Source: Antitrichia curtipendula
Taxonomy: Eukaryota > Streptophyta > Bryopsida > Hypnales > Leucodontaceae
Direction of reading: 5' to 3'
NCBI GenBank assembly: GCA_951230915.1
Contig: OX579639.1
Span: 21,576,001 to 21,640,000, forward strand
DNA: 64,000 nucleotides
The notes under the pieces were generated by a model. The model saw only the letters and a list, made by a program, of their open reading frames with translations. It did no database searches and was not told where the DNA came from. Made by a program: the position numbers and the translations under genes. Position 1 is the first letter of the stretch. Each line of letters starts with the position of its first letter. Of this stretch, positions 51,901 to 63,181 are shown piece by piece.

Positions 51901-54900
51901 CAGCTGGATTATTAGTTTAGGGTTTAGGTTCTACTTCCAGTGGGAGTAGAAGTCTTCAGTTTGAATGAGTAGAAGCTTGGTCTAAGTTATTTGGTTTGAA
52001 TGGGTAGGAGTTTGATAGTTTTTAATTTGAGCAGAAGTTTGGTATTTTCAGCTGGACCTGAAGTTTCCTATGTTCCGTGTGATGGACACGTGTGCTTTCT
52101 GCTGTCTGTCTGTGTTGTGCAGAGATACTACCTGACATCTGCACAGGAACTAATGCGAATGAATGGCACCACCAAGGCTCCCATCGTGAACAACTTCGGT
52201 GAGACCATCTCTGGGGCCATGACGATTCGAGCGTTTGAGAAAGTGCCGCAGTTCAGGGAGAAGAATTTGGAGCTTGTGGATGTGGATGCCAGTCTCTTCT
52301 TCCACACTTTCATTGCCTACGAGTGGCTGGTGCTGCGCTTGGAGACTTTGAGCGCCATCATTGTGGCCTCGTCGGCTTTGCTCATGGTGGTTCTACCCGC
52401 GGACACTGTGGATGGAGGTACTGTACAAGCATTTTTCTAAATTCAATGTCATACATACCATTATTAGGGTTTTATAAGGGTAGACGGCAAAAGGGTACTT
52501 TCAACGTAAGACATGCATTAAATATATCTGCAGTTTTCAGGCTCTGAAACTTAAGTGAATAGGTGAATTGGGCAGATGCAATGGATGAGCATCTAATTTC
52601 TTATTTCTCCCCGGTGTGTGGATGAACTATCTTTTGCTTCTCGACTCTCAAAACACAAAACAAGTCGATTGCTTAAGAATGTTATGTAGCGGAGGAGCTT
52701 AGTAGTGGTTAATTTAATGTGTTTTGAGTCATGAACTGGGATTAGGGTTGTCTTATTAGAAGGATGTGGCCTAATGGATGTTCTATTTGACAAATGATGT
52801 TTGGTGGCTTCTCAGACAGGTGTCGACCATTTTACACAAAACTACGTTGAAATATTGTGAAATATTCATGAATTTTATGAATATTTTCTCGAAGTTTTTG
52901 TGGAAGATGAGGGGTCTTTGACGTACTAGATGCTGTGTTTGAACCCTCCTGACTGGGTTGAATGATTGTTTGTGCAGGATTTGCGGGCTTGTCACTCGTA
53001 TACGGATTGACATTAAGTGGTGTCTTAGTGTTCTTCATTCAATTTGTTTGCCAGTTGGCCAACAATATCGTTTCTGTTGAGCGTGTTCGACAATACATGA
53101 AAATTGACAGTGAAGGTCCAGCCATCGTTGAAGCTAATCGGCCGTCACCCGTTTGGCCAGGTCACGGCACAGTGGAGCTCCAAAACTTACAGGTAGGCAC
53201 ACATAATTTAATGTGACCATATTCGGTCAAATACTGTGTTTCAGAGCGTCAAAATTGTAATGTTTCAAGTATTCATAGCTCTGCAAACTAGGGCAGGTAT
53301 AGATCTGAGGTTCAGACTGCCCCAATTTCACTGAAATCTGCTCCAATTTTAACGAGCACGAGGTTTTATATTCGATGTAATATATTTCTGATTTAAACAC
53401 AACACCATGAAGTTTACTCACTTAAAAGTCTTTATTCTTGCTCTTGTAGATCCGATACAGACCTGGAGCTCCTCTAGTTTTGAAAGGCATCACATGTACA
53501 TTTCAAGGAGGACAGCGAGTGGGTGTTGTTGGTCGGACTGGTTCAGGAAAGGTAACAAACTTTCAAAATCACCTTCAAATTGGGTAGAGTGTCCAAAAAA
53601 ACCCTAACGTACAGATGTGTGTCATTTCAAATAGTTATTTGATCCTGAATACGTTATCAACTAATACATTTGTTTTGAAGCATGCAATCATTTGTTTGGT
53701 AGGGATGTGCTTCAAATGTGTCAAAGTTTAGGGTTTAGGGTGTGGGGTGTTGGTCTTGTGTTACGAGTAGTAAAAAGTAGGGATCAATCTGAATTTGTTC
53801 AACAATTTGGTGACCTGATTGATTGAATCTGTAGGGGTTGGCAAAGCCTTTCTGGTTGTTTTTTGTCTGTTCTTCGAAATAGGGTTGAAAATCCTATGAG
53901 TGAAAAGGATATTGTAAGTCTAGTGTGTTATAGAATTACTCAAACAGAGTCTAGCTGGTCTATAGATATGGGATGTGGCTGTCAGCTTGTTCAAGATTTA
54001 AAACTAAATCTTGTTCTTAGTAGCTAAGTTCAACTCAACCTTTGTATCCTACAGCTGAATAATAAGGGCATGATTACTGTGCTGATTTTTGTTTGTTTAC
54101 TGTGGAATGAAATGCAGACCACTCTAATTAGTGCTTTGTTCCGACTGGTGGAACCTGCTGGAGGGCGCATTCTGATCGATGGGCTGGACATCACCATGAT
54201 TGGCCTCCGTGACTTAAGGTCACGCCTGGGAATCATTCCACAAGAGCCGACTCTCTTTCGTGGCACTGTGCGCTCTAACATGGACCCTCTTGGCGAACAT
54301 GAAGACAAGCCAATTTGGGAGGTACTCAATTTCTCATGATCTCTCTCTAATAAATCAACCTTCTCTATTGGTAAACTCCATACTTGCACATTCTCTGTAT
54401 ATCCTGAGACTCTATCATGTTGTGTACACAGACAACATAACATAACATTATTAACTCTGCAGATGCATGAATAATATAGCTGAGATATGTGTACCTTGTT
54501 GGTCTCTGTTTGCTTAAGGTTATGAGTCTGATAATTGCAAATTATTTTGTCTCTAAGCATTTGCTGTGGAAAATGGTTGACTTGTTTAACAATGTTATGA
54601 CGGACCTTTCACATGTGAAGTTGTCGACAGATGTAAATGCATTTAGAAGCTCATAGGTGTCATTATGGAGGGTTGAGGTTTTTAGCCATTGCTTCAATCT
54701 CTATTCGGATTTTATGCAATAATCAAGCTACTTCACAATGACCTCTTTCTGACTCTGTTCTGTATGATGTTCATTACAGGCATTGGAGAAGTGCCGGCTT
54801 GCAAATATCGTGCGGTTCATGCCTGAGAAGCTTGATGCTCCTGGTACTTGTCTATCTATTGTTTATATCCCGATCGCTCTCTTCAATATCTTTTTCTCTA

Positions 54901-56020
54901 ATATCACTTCGTTTGCTCTAACCATTTAATACTATGGTCATATTTGTGGAGATGGCATTTTCACGAGCGCCAATTTCAGTGCAATCCTCCATTTCAATGA
55001 ATATGAGGTTTTCAACACTAACAAGCTATCAATCAAATATATTCAGTTTAGCTAAGTATGTTATTCTTTGAGCTGAGAAACAAGGGTTCTTTCTGTGAGT
55101 GTTGTGGAATGGTTAACAATTGCAACTGGTTGGGTGATTTGCAAACTGTAGTGACGGATGAAGGCGGAAACTGGAGTGTGGGGCAGCGGCAATTGTTCTG
55201 TTTAGGACGGGCATTGCTGAAGCACAGTCGCATCCTCGTGTTGGATGAAGCCACAGCCTCCATCGATTCCACCACTGATGCCGTCATTCAAAAACTCATC
55301 CGTTTCGACTTCCAGCATTGCACTGTCGTCACCGTGGCGCACCGCATTCCTACCGTCGTTGATAGTGATATGGTGTTGGCCCTCACTGATGGTATGCTTT
55401 TCTACTCCGAAATTTTTCACTTTTCTAACGTCTGAATCCTTTATTGTTTTTCTGCACATTTTTTGCTAAAGTCTTTGTTCAAAATATTAGTTACTGAGAT
55501 AGGATGGGTGGGCAAGCTTCTACCTTAGTTTCGGTTTAGGGTTTAGGGTTGTTTTACACCTCTTGTTACCCTAAAACCCTAGTTTTCATTTAGCTTGTTC
55601 CATGATCTCTCTGTCATCATGCTCATGTGGATGACTTGTTGCCGCTTCTTTTTCAAATCTTTTGCCCATTATTGTATTATCTTCTTTGCATTTGGAGGTG
55701 TGTTTATGTGTGAGTAATTGTGGATACATAACTTTTGAGAGGCGTAAATGGCGAGTTCTTCTTTGAATCTTGAAGTGTAAATTTTGTACTTCTTGGTTGA
55801 TCGAAGGACTCACGTAGAGCAGAAGTTTTATGGGTTTTAGATTTTGTAGAGTGGCTTCGTCCTGCCTTGAAACTTGGAGTTGAATACGCATGTTTTGTTG
55901 GTTGTACTTGCAGGAGTGATGGCAGAATACGACACACCAATTCGACTACTGGACAACCCTCAGTCTCTCTTCACAAAACTGGTGAATGAATATTGGAATA
56001 ATACTCAACACTTGCAATAG
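45922..56020 (+). CDS. ABCC (MRP-type) full-length ABC transporter, 18 exons
   Basis: Exons: 45922-45961, 46152-46575, 46809-47594, 47741-48068, 48282-48545, 49014-49283, 49697-50017, 50219-50305, 50445-50625, 50753-51222, 51492-51656, 52123-52417, 52978-53192, 53450-53551, 54118-54321, 54780-54843, 55152-55391, 55914-56020. The sum is 4563 nt, in frame, 1520 residues, within the usual ABCC size. Five N-terminal hydrophobic spans form a TMD0; then TMD1; NBD1 with Walker [10 protein letters not shown] (681-689), MSGGQ (771-775), Walker B IYLLDD (791-796); TMD2; NBD2 with GRTGSGKTT (1310-1318), WSVGQ (1413-1417), Walker B ILVLDEA with E1438. All key residues are intact. Family members are mostly vacuolar pumps for glutathione and other conjugates. 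The exact orthologue is not assigned. Intron 7 starts with GC rather than GT. Confidence 0.92.
50018..50218 (+). other. ABCC intron 7 with GC donor and telomere-like repeats
   Basis: The donor reads AAG|GCAAGA, a GC-AG intron; splicing TTCAAG to GATTGTGTAATG rejoins the conserved TLFKDCVM sequence. Shortly after the donor, degenerate CCCTAAA units occur at about 50031-50079. Confidence 0.7.
51785..52060 (+). repeat. Intronic minisatellite in ABCC intron 11
   Basis: Imperfect tandem units of roughly 40-45 bp share GAGTAGAAGTTTGGTATTTT and TCAGTTTGAATGA-like segments. They lie wholly inside the intron between exons 11 and 12. No coding content. Confidence 0.55.
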
Positions 56021-57215
56021 GACCGGCAACTGGTCTACAATAACCCATGGTATAGCCTCCTGATTATTTTAGTTTTCAGGGATTCATATTTCAATAATTT
56101 TAGGGCAGTGAGAGTTTGGAAAATTTAGTTGAATTTTGGGGCTTTTTGTTTAGATTCATTAATGCAAATAAAATGTTAAAAGAAAGGAAAGTTCCGAGAA
56201 TTCATAATGCTAACCTCCAATTTTAATAACAAGAGTTTGAACATGCATACAATATATTCTATATGAACTATTTCAAATTTGCTAATATCACATCCATTTG
56301 TTTACATCTTTAAAAAAATATTTCTACTATTAACTCATAGGAAAGGTAAATTATCCCATAGAATATAATTGAGAAGTGGTTCATAAAACCTTGGATTTTC
56401 TTTAATCATCCCATTACTTTATAAGTAATTGTCAAAAATATTTGAGGTCCTACACAAAACATCTTGAGAATTGACACACGTATTGTGTGATGATTTGAAT
56501 TTTAAAATCTAAATACTAGCAAGTTCACAAATACAAGGATGTGTGTTACCTTGTATTTTTGAGACACATGTATTATGAATATAATTTTGATGAGGTGAAG
56601 ACTTGGCTCCAAATTTGAAACATTTATGGAACCAAAATAAATCTAAATAATGAGGTTCTTGAAGCATTCGCTATATGAAATAGAATACAAAGTTTCAATG
56701 GTACTCAACATATTTGTTCTAATGGTGCTCAGTATATACGATTAGTGGTAGCTTTTCTTTTTGGTTGGGAAGTGATTTATGTTTTCTTTACTTCCTATTA
56801 TTCTTTTGGTCTACTTAAGATTGTATTATTGAGAATTACTCCATTCATCAGCTTCCCAGCATCATCAAAGTAGGTGATGGATCACAAACTAGTGGAAATA
56901 CCACATGAATGTAACATGGTTGACTAGCTTGGGTGGAAACTCATTTAAAGTATAATTTTTTAGCTTCAAATGGCCAATGAGCTTGTTTAGTTCAAAACTC
57001 ATTTGCAGATGGTTTAGCATAATGATACATGACTTAGTAAGGTCCCTTACAGAAGTGCATCTAAGTGAATTACTTCACTATCAAATGATTTTTGGGACCT
57101 TGTAGTTGGCACCAACAAAGACGGAAACATCAGACAGTGATGTTGCTCTTCACAAGATTGAAGAGTAAATCCATGAAAACACCCTTTTTATTTGTGAATA
57201 AAATGCCATTCAAAA
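56021..57215. other. 3' region of ABCC and intergenic DNA
   Basis: A candidate poly(A) signal AATAAA lies at 56167-56172, about 150 bp after the stop. The rest is AT-rich with no supported gene. Confidence 0.45.
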
Positions 57216-57466
57216 GGCCTTATTCGTTATATTTGGACAAATGGTAGTCTCAATTTTATCCTCGAGTCGAAGATAAATAGTCATAACTATTCAATTTTGA
57301 GACTATTTGAAAATTTGAGACTTTAAAATATCACTATGTATAAAAAACTTTCATTGCCAAAAGGTTGTAGTTTCAACTTATCCTCGACTCGAGGATAAAT
57401 CCATACAATTGCTTTAGGGCAAAAGTCTCAAAATCTGTCGATTGTCCAATTATAATGAATAAGGCC
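57216..57466. mobile_element. 251-bp MITE, copy 2 (hAT-like)
   Basis: Inverted ends begin GGCCTTATTCGTTATATTTG (left) and GGCCTTATTCATTATAATTG (right, other strand). Flanking 8-mers ATTCAAAA and TTTCAAAA match at 7 of 8 positions, as expected of an 8-bp target duplication, which is typical of hAT elements. Inside are two copies of a TCCTCGA-type GAGTCGAGGATAA palindrome. No coding capacity. Confidence 0.75.
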
Positions 57467-57474
57467 TTTCAAAA

Positions 57475-58724
57475 CACAATTGGTTGATGTCGAGTACGCT
57501 TATGCAAGATTTATCCCTAGTTGCTAGAGACAACAAGTAGGGTCAATTTCTAGTGTAAAAACATCTAGATAAGAACTTCTCTAATTTTGTGCCATCATCT
57601 TTTTTCAACAAGGAATATGCAGTTACAGACAAGGGCATGGCACAAGGTACAATAGGATTTAGCAACATACAATAAGTACAAAGAAGATTCCTTAGCAATG
57701 CACTCAGACCTCTTTAACTTGACCTCATCTAAATGGCATTCAAGAATATTTTACAAAAATGCCACATTATCATTGATTGAAGTACAAATTCAAGCTACAT
57801 TACATTCATAAGTTTGGGACCCCCAACAAGAAGTTTGTGGTCTATAAACTAGTACTGAGCTTATAAAAAAAATATATGAAAAAAAACATACTTGGAACAA
57901 GCCATGTGTCCATTCTAAGAAGGGAGCATCTTCAGTCCGATTGCTCATTAGGTTGGAACCGTCAAAAATTCAAAAACACAAAGCAAAACAAAATCTTGCC
58001 AAAATCAGCTACAATTTGGTAGTAATCATGTGTCTTGCGGACATACTTCAAGACAAGTTTCTATTAACGTTACTATTGTGAAACTAAATCAACTTGGAAA
58101 ACTTTGCAATGAGAATGTAAGGAGTAGGTAAAATAGATTGTCTATACTTTGAGGGAATCCTTGGTATTATGTTAAAATTAGGATTAGAAAATTCAAATTA
58201 AAGTTCACACCTTGTGCAAGTGGATCTTACCTAATTGTCAATCCCCTAGATCATCAGGAACTTGGGACGACTTTAAGCCTCCCATTTGGTAAAGAAATCT
58301 CTTGCTCATTTCCTTTACCATCTCTCCATTGCCCTACTTCCCTATGATTTGATCCACTTTTATTTTTCAATTAGTTTATTTCTGCTTGAGAAGTGTTCAG
58401 TTGGAGATTACCATGTACACTATAGAGAGTGAAACTCATGAAGGGATGAGGAGATCAAAGCGGAATTTGAAGAAGGGAAACAATAAGGCTCGCAACTTTG
58501 AGTCACTAGAGTCACTACCTACACTTGTCATCAACCAAGTAGCCTCAAACTTCATGACAATCAAAATGATTTTAGAGAGTTTGTAATAATTTGAATACAA
58601 AGTGAAGTGGAGAGCATTCATCTTTGCAGCCTACCAACAGCGATGAGGTATAGAAGAAGTCTGTGAATGCAAAATATATATTGTCTACACAATATTTTGG
58701 AGACCAGAAGATACATATCAAGAT
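57475..58724. other. Intergenic DNA, nothing recognised
   Basis: Short open frames only, no domain or splice consistency. Confidence 0.5.
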
Positions 58725-59014
58725 AGAGACATTAAACAAATTAAAATATGGTTTTTCAACAAAAGAAGAATAAAAGGATAGAGTTGTTAAAGAAACTAAG
58801 ACACATTTTCTTAAACAAAAAAGTAATCAAAGGATAGAATCATCAAATAAACTAAAACACAATTTTTTAAATGAAAGGGGAATCAAAAGATAGAGCAATT
58901 AAATAAATTAAAATAAAAAAAATTTAAATGAAAGGGAAATTAAAGGACACAAAATTTAATAAATTAAAATAAAAAAATTTAAACCAAAGAGGAATCAAAG
59001 GACAAAGCCATTGA
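58725..59014. repeat. ~55-bp tandem array, left part
   Basis: Units read roughly CATTAAACAAATTAAAATA...AAACAAAAGAGGAATCAAAGG, 54-57 bp each. The part ends at the left edge of an inserted MITE. Confidence 0.7.
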
Positions 59015-59584
59015 TCCCTAAAGTCCCATTGACTCTACAGGGGCCAAAATGCAACTTCAAGTAGGTTCATACAGTCTCAATATTCATCATAATTAACTAA
59101 AAATTAGTGTAAATCTAGAAAAACATATAAGCTTCTTGGGAATATAATTTTATATTAATCAGTGCTAGGAAGCAAAAGTTATTGCACAAGAAGCCCAAAA
59201 TGGAGGTTAGCGGGTATCCCAAAAAAAATCCCAAAAAGCCAAATTTTTTTTTTTTTCCTAACACATTCTACTTTTTTCTACATTCAAAACTTTGAATCAT
59301 TCTATTTGGACTAGTGATGAGAAAGTTATGGACGATCTTGTTTTTCGGGCAATCTAAAGATGTTCTTGAAAAAGAACTTTTTGTCCAACTTTGAATGCTA
59401 ATATCTTCCAATCCGTACCGTCAAATTTGATGAAATTTTTACCACATGATCTGAGATAAGTGAAGTACAAGATCCTACAATTAGATTCTAAAAAAAAGAA
59501 AATCTCTACTTTTTTGGATGAATGCAGCAAAAATAGCAGTTTTGAGTGTTTTTGATAGAAAAATGGCCTTGAAACTTTAGAGGG
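59015..59584 (-). mobile_element. TTAA MITE, copy 4 (internally deleted, ~570 bp), inside tandem array
   Basis: Ends TCCCTAAAG and CTTTAGAGGG resemble the family termini. Interior segments match the inverted copy at 38674-39598 (for example ATCTTCCAATCCG). The element interrupts an array unit exactly at its TTAA: GCCATTGA on the left and TAAACAAATT on the right, where intact units read GCCATTAAACAAATT. Confidence 0.7.
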
Positions 59585-60390
59585 TAAACAAATTAAAACA
59601 CAATTTCTTGACAGATGGGGGGATCAAAGGATAGAGTCATTACATAAATTAAAACATTATTTTTTAATCAAAAGAAGAATCAAAGGACACAACCATTAAA
59701 TAAACTAAAATAAGTTTTTTTGAACAAAAGGGGAATCAAAGGACAAAGCCATTAAACAAATTAAAATATAATTTTTTATACAAAAGAGGAATCAAAAGAT
59801 AGAGACATTAAACAAATCAAAATATATTTTTAAACAAAAGGAGAATTAAAGGACAAAGCCATTAAACAAATCAAAATATATTTTTAAACAAAAGAGGAAT
59901 CAGAAGATAGAGACATTAAACAAATCAAAATATAATTTTTATACAAAAGAGGAATCAAAAGATAGAGACATTAAACAAATCAAAATATACTTTTAAACAA
60001 AAGGAGAATCAAAGGACAAAGCCATTAAACAAATTAAAACACAATTTCTTAAACGAAAGGGGAATCAAAGGACACAACCATTAAATAAATTAAAACATGG
60101 TTTTTTAATCAATAAGAACCAAAGGACACACTACCATTAAATAAATTAAAATAAGTTTTTTAAACAAGGGAGGGTCAAAGGACAAAGCTATAAACAAATT
60201 TAAACACATTTTGTTAACAGAAAGGAAATCAAAGGATAGAGACATTAAATAAATTAAATCATGTTTTTTTAATCAAACGAAGAATCAAAGGACACAACCA
60301 TTAAATAAATTAAAATAAGTTTTTTAAACAAAAGGAGAATGTAAGGACAAAGCCGTTAAACAAATTAAAACACTTCTTTTAAACATAATG
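59585..60390. repeat. ~55-bp tandem array, right part
   Basis: About 14 more units of the same array, alternating between GGACAAAGCC and GATAGAGAC variants. Very AT-rich, and no frame is conserved between units, so it is non-coding. Confidence 0.75.
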
Positions 60391-60427
60391 ATTAGGCCCT
60401 ATGCTTTTATTCTTGAAGGAACAGCTC

Positions 60428-60710
60428 ATGATCTTGGAAATCATCACCCTCTTAGTACTGTGTGAATCATAAGCCCAATGTTATAGACCTTCAAAGACGA
60501 GATGGTGACCTTGGAAATGATCATCCCTTTTGGTACTATCTGAATCATTGGCCCAATGTTTTGAACCTTCAAGGACAGGCTGAACAGTGATCTTGGATTT
60601 CTCCCCATTTGGTACCATGTGAATCATTGGCTTGATAAAATAATAACAGTCAAACTCTTCTACAAGACCTAGACATGTCGCATAAAAATTTCAAGGATGC
60701 ATAGTTGAGG
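60428..60710 (+). repeat. Direct repeat A with ~80-bp sub-units
   Basis: About 60471-60707 matches 61674-61912 in the same orientation. Inside, three sub-units starting GATCTTGG / GACCTTGG and containing TGTGAATCAT recur about every 80 bp. Confidence 0.65.
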
Positions 60711-60879
60711 TCGGTACCTCAAAGTCTGCAAGAAAAGATAGTCAAACTGCACAGCAAGTGACATCTCTCAACAATGTTTTCTATACTTCTGTAAAGAAAT
60801 AGGAGGTAATGCATTTTCATTTCAACTTGAGGTGCAAGTGCTATGAAGAAGATACTTATATACTTATAGAGTGGTAGGA

Positions 60880-61400
60880 TGTAGAACAACCCATGTGGGA
60901 TAGGAGCTCAACCGCTCATAGTTAAGTCAAAAGTAGAAAGTGTGTTGAAAGTAGAAATTCAAACCACATTTAGGCATAGTAGAAAAAAAAAATTCAAAAA
61001 ACTTTGAACTAAGAAAAGTTGATAAATGAAGATAAATTTCATCTCTAAGAATTTATTTGAAATTTAGAACCTTCAATCAAAAGTTATGGTCAAAACTTCA
61101 AAGAGGAAGTTTGAAAATGTCCAAAAAAATTTCCTTCCAATCCCTCTCTCAAATTTATTCATAACTTTTGATTGGAGATTCTAAATTTCAAACGGATTTT
61201 TTGAGATGAAATTTATCTTCATTTAAAAAAAAAATTTATTTCAAAGACTTTTGAAAAAGTTTTTCTACTGTGCCTAAATTAGGTCTGAAATTCTACTTTC
61301 AACACAATTCTTACTTCAATTTGACTTAACTATGAGTATTTGATCTCCTACTCATTCTAATTTACATATCCCACATGGGTTGCTCTACCTACTACCACCC
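60880..61400. mobile_element. Foldback element with ~220-bp inverted arms
   Basis: The left arm (about 60880-61100) and right arm (about 61150-61400) are imperfect reverse complements. Paired segments include AACCCATGTGGGATA with TATCCCACATGGGTT, TTAGGCATAGTAGAAA with TTTCTACTGTGCCTAA, and AATCAAAAGTTATG with CATAACTTTTGATT. A partial copy lies at 14900-15260. No coding capacity. Confidence 0.7.
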
Positions 61401-61673
61401 CATGTGTATTTAATGAGCTTCTCACTGTGCTGTAACCTTAATGGAAATGGGAAATTCTTGGAATGTAATTTCTGGAGATGCAAATAAATTAAACTCTACT
61501 ACAATTGTAATAAAGTTCACAAAACTGTTGTTAATAAAAATTAATGAAAAACATTGTTAATTTGTCAATACTTTGAGACAAGTAGAGGAATCTTTTTTTT
61601 TTAAACCGTGTGAATGCTCTTATACCCTCCGACAGATTCTGTCTGTTAAACGGCCGTGGCGTACTTTAAGCGT

Positions 61674-61912
61674 TGAGCCCAATGTTATAAACCTTAAAAG
61701 ACGTGATGGTGTCCTTGGAAATGATCATCCCTTTGGGTACTACTTGATTCATTGGACCAATATTTTGAACCTTCAAGGACAGGCTAGATGGTGATCTTGG
61801 TAATCTCCCCATCGGGTACCATGTGAATCATTGGCTTAATAAAATATTAAAAGTCAAACTCCTAGACAAGACCTCAACTTGTCACGTACAAATTTCGAGG
61901 ATGCATGGTTGC
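61674..61912 (+). repeat. Direct repeat B, upstream of the terpene synthase-like gene
   Basis: Second copy of direct repeat A, about 1.2 kb downstream. It ends about 150 bp before the gene at 62062 and probably lies in its promoter. A further pair, GGCGTACTTTAAGCGTT (near 61656) and GACGTGCTTTAAGAGTT (near 61962), extends the similarity. Confidence 0.6.
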
Positions 61913-62061
61913 ACATATATATCCTACACAGACAAATTCTTTTTGTCATTCATATGGCTGTGACGTGCTTTAAGAGTTAGGAGGAGAGAAACACTACCAT
62001 AAACCATCTGGGATAACAAGATCGAGCTTCAAGAGACGTATCAAGACACGCGGTGACTACG

Positions 62062-63181
62062 ATGGAGCCCCCGTTTCCAGTTTCTCCAGTCAAGATTGCT
62101 TCCAAGGAAGATGACAAGCTTCCACCCTTGTTGTCCATGGACACAGCATGCATGCCACCATTTGCTGAGGCCAAGAATGTGCACGAAGTACAAAACTATT
62201 TCGAGCAAGTCGGGAAGCAGTATGAGAATCTCACTTCTTGGGACTCCTACTGCCGTCAAGGCCTTTCCTTTTCCAGATATTGTTACTCTGGAGTGATCAA
62301 CTTGGTCCGTCTTGTTGTCTTGTCTACTTACTATGCGTTATTATTTGTGTTGGATGATCTCTTTTTTGTCAATCCTGATAAGAGTCTTATGGAACCATTA
62401 TATGGCATGGACCACAGTGCTCTCTCGAGCCCTCTGAAAATGCAAGAATATCTTGATCATCTAACTGCAGTTTTGGGTCAGCAAAAGTCACTTGGCTGCC
62501 CTGGTTGCCTTGCTACCTTGATTGAGACCATGATGTGCGAGGTGGGTCAGGACATATTGGCATTGTCGAATCCCGAATGGTTCCAAGACTTTCTTCATTG
62601 TGTCGATGAATACTTCCTTGTCTCTGTTGCTAGCTACGCTGATATCGATGCAGGCCACAACTCGTGCTTCCAAGACTTGCAGTCCTATATCGACATGCGC
62701 GCTGGAAACGGGGGTGGGATGTTTATTGTAACAATGACGGAGTTTGCTACTGAGACCTATATTCCGACTGTCATGAGATCGGAGCCATACATGTAGAAAG
62801 TCACGATTACAACAGCCTTGTATGTTGCCATCGCAAATGACGTCTTCTCATACCACAAGGAGAGCACACAAGAAAAAAAATCCTCACAATCTGGTCACAG
62901 TGCCGATGGCTTGTGAAGGAAAGTCTTTTGTCCAGGCGACTCAACAAGCCATAGACTTGGTGAACGAATGTGCGTCTTCCATCTTGGATTTGGAGGTAGA
63001 AGCTTCCAACTCTGTTTTGCGGAGTCACTGGCGCGAAATCAGAGCACTTGTTGCTGGCACTGTGTACTATAATTGCATGTGCGAGCGCTACCGGCAACCG
63101 GATTCAGTTTTTCCGGAGCTGAGAGACATCAGTACAAGCTGGAAGGCCTTTCTTGCGTCAAGAAGCAGTGCGATTGTCTAA
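62062..63181 (+). pseudogene. Microbial-type terpene synthase-like gene, TAG stop and A8 frameshift
   Basis: The frame begins at ATG 62062. The aspartate-rich motif is VLDDLFFVNPD (DDxxx type). An in-frame TAG at 62794-62796 is followed in the same frame by NDVFSYHKE, the NSE metal-binding motif. The reading frame then shifts by one at eight A's (62873-62880) and continues as HNLVTVPMACEGKSF... through the conserved C-terminal WRE...YYNCMCERYRQPD region to a stop at 63181. All active-site elements remain recognisable, so the damage is recent or the locus is a near-intact pseudogene. The family cyclises prenyl diphosphates in non-seed plants. No intron is visible. TAG is one C-to-T step from CAG. 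Confidence 0.82.

Noticed and set aside
58725..60390. CRISPR array or coding repeat
   Set aside because: AT-rich head-to-tail units without spacers; the reading frame is not preserved between units.
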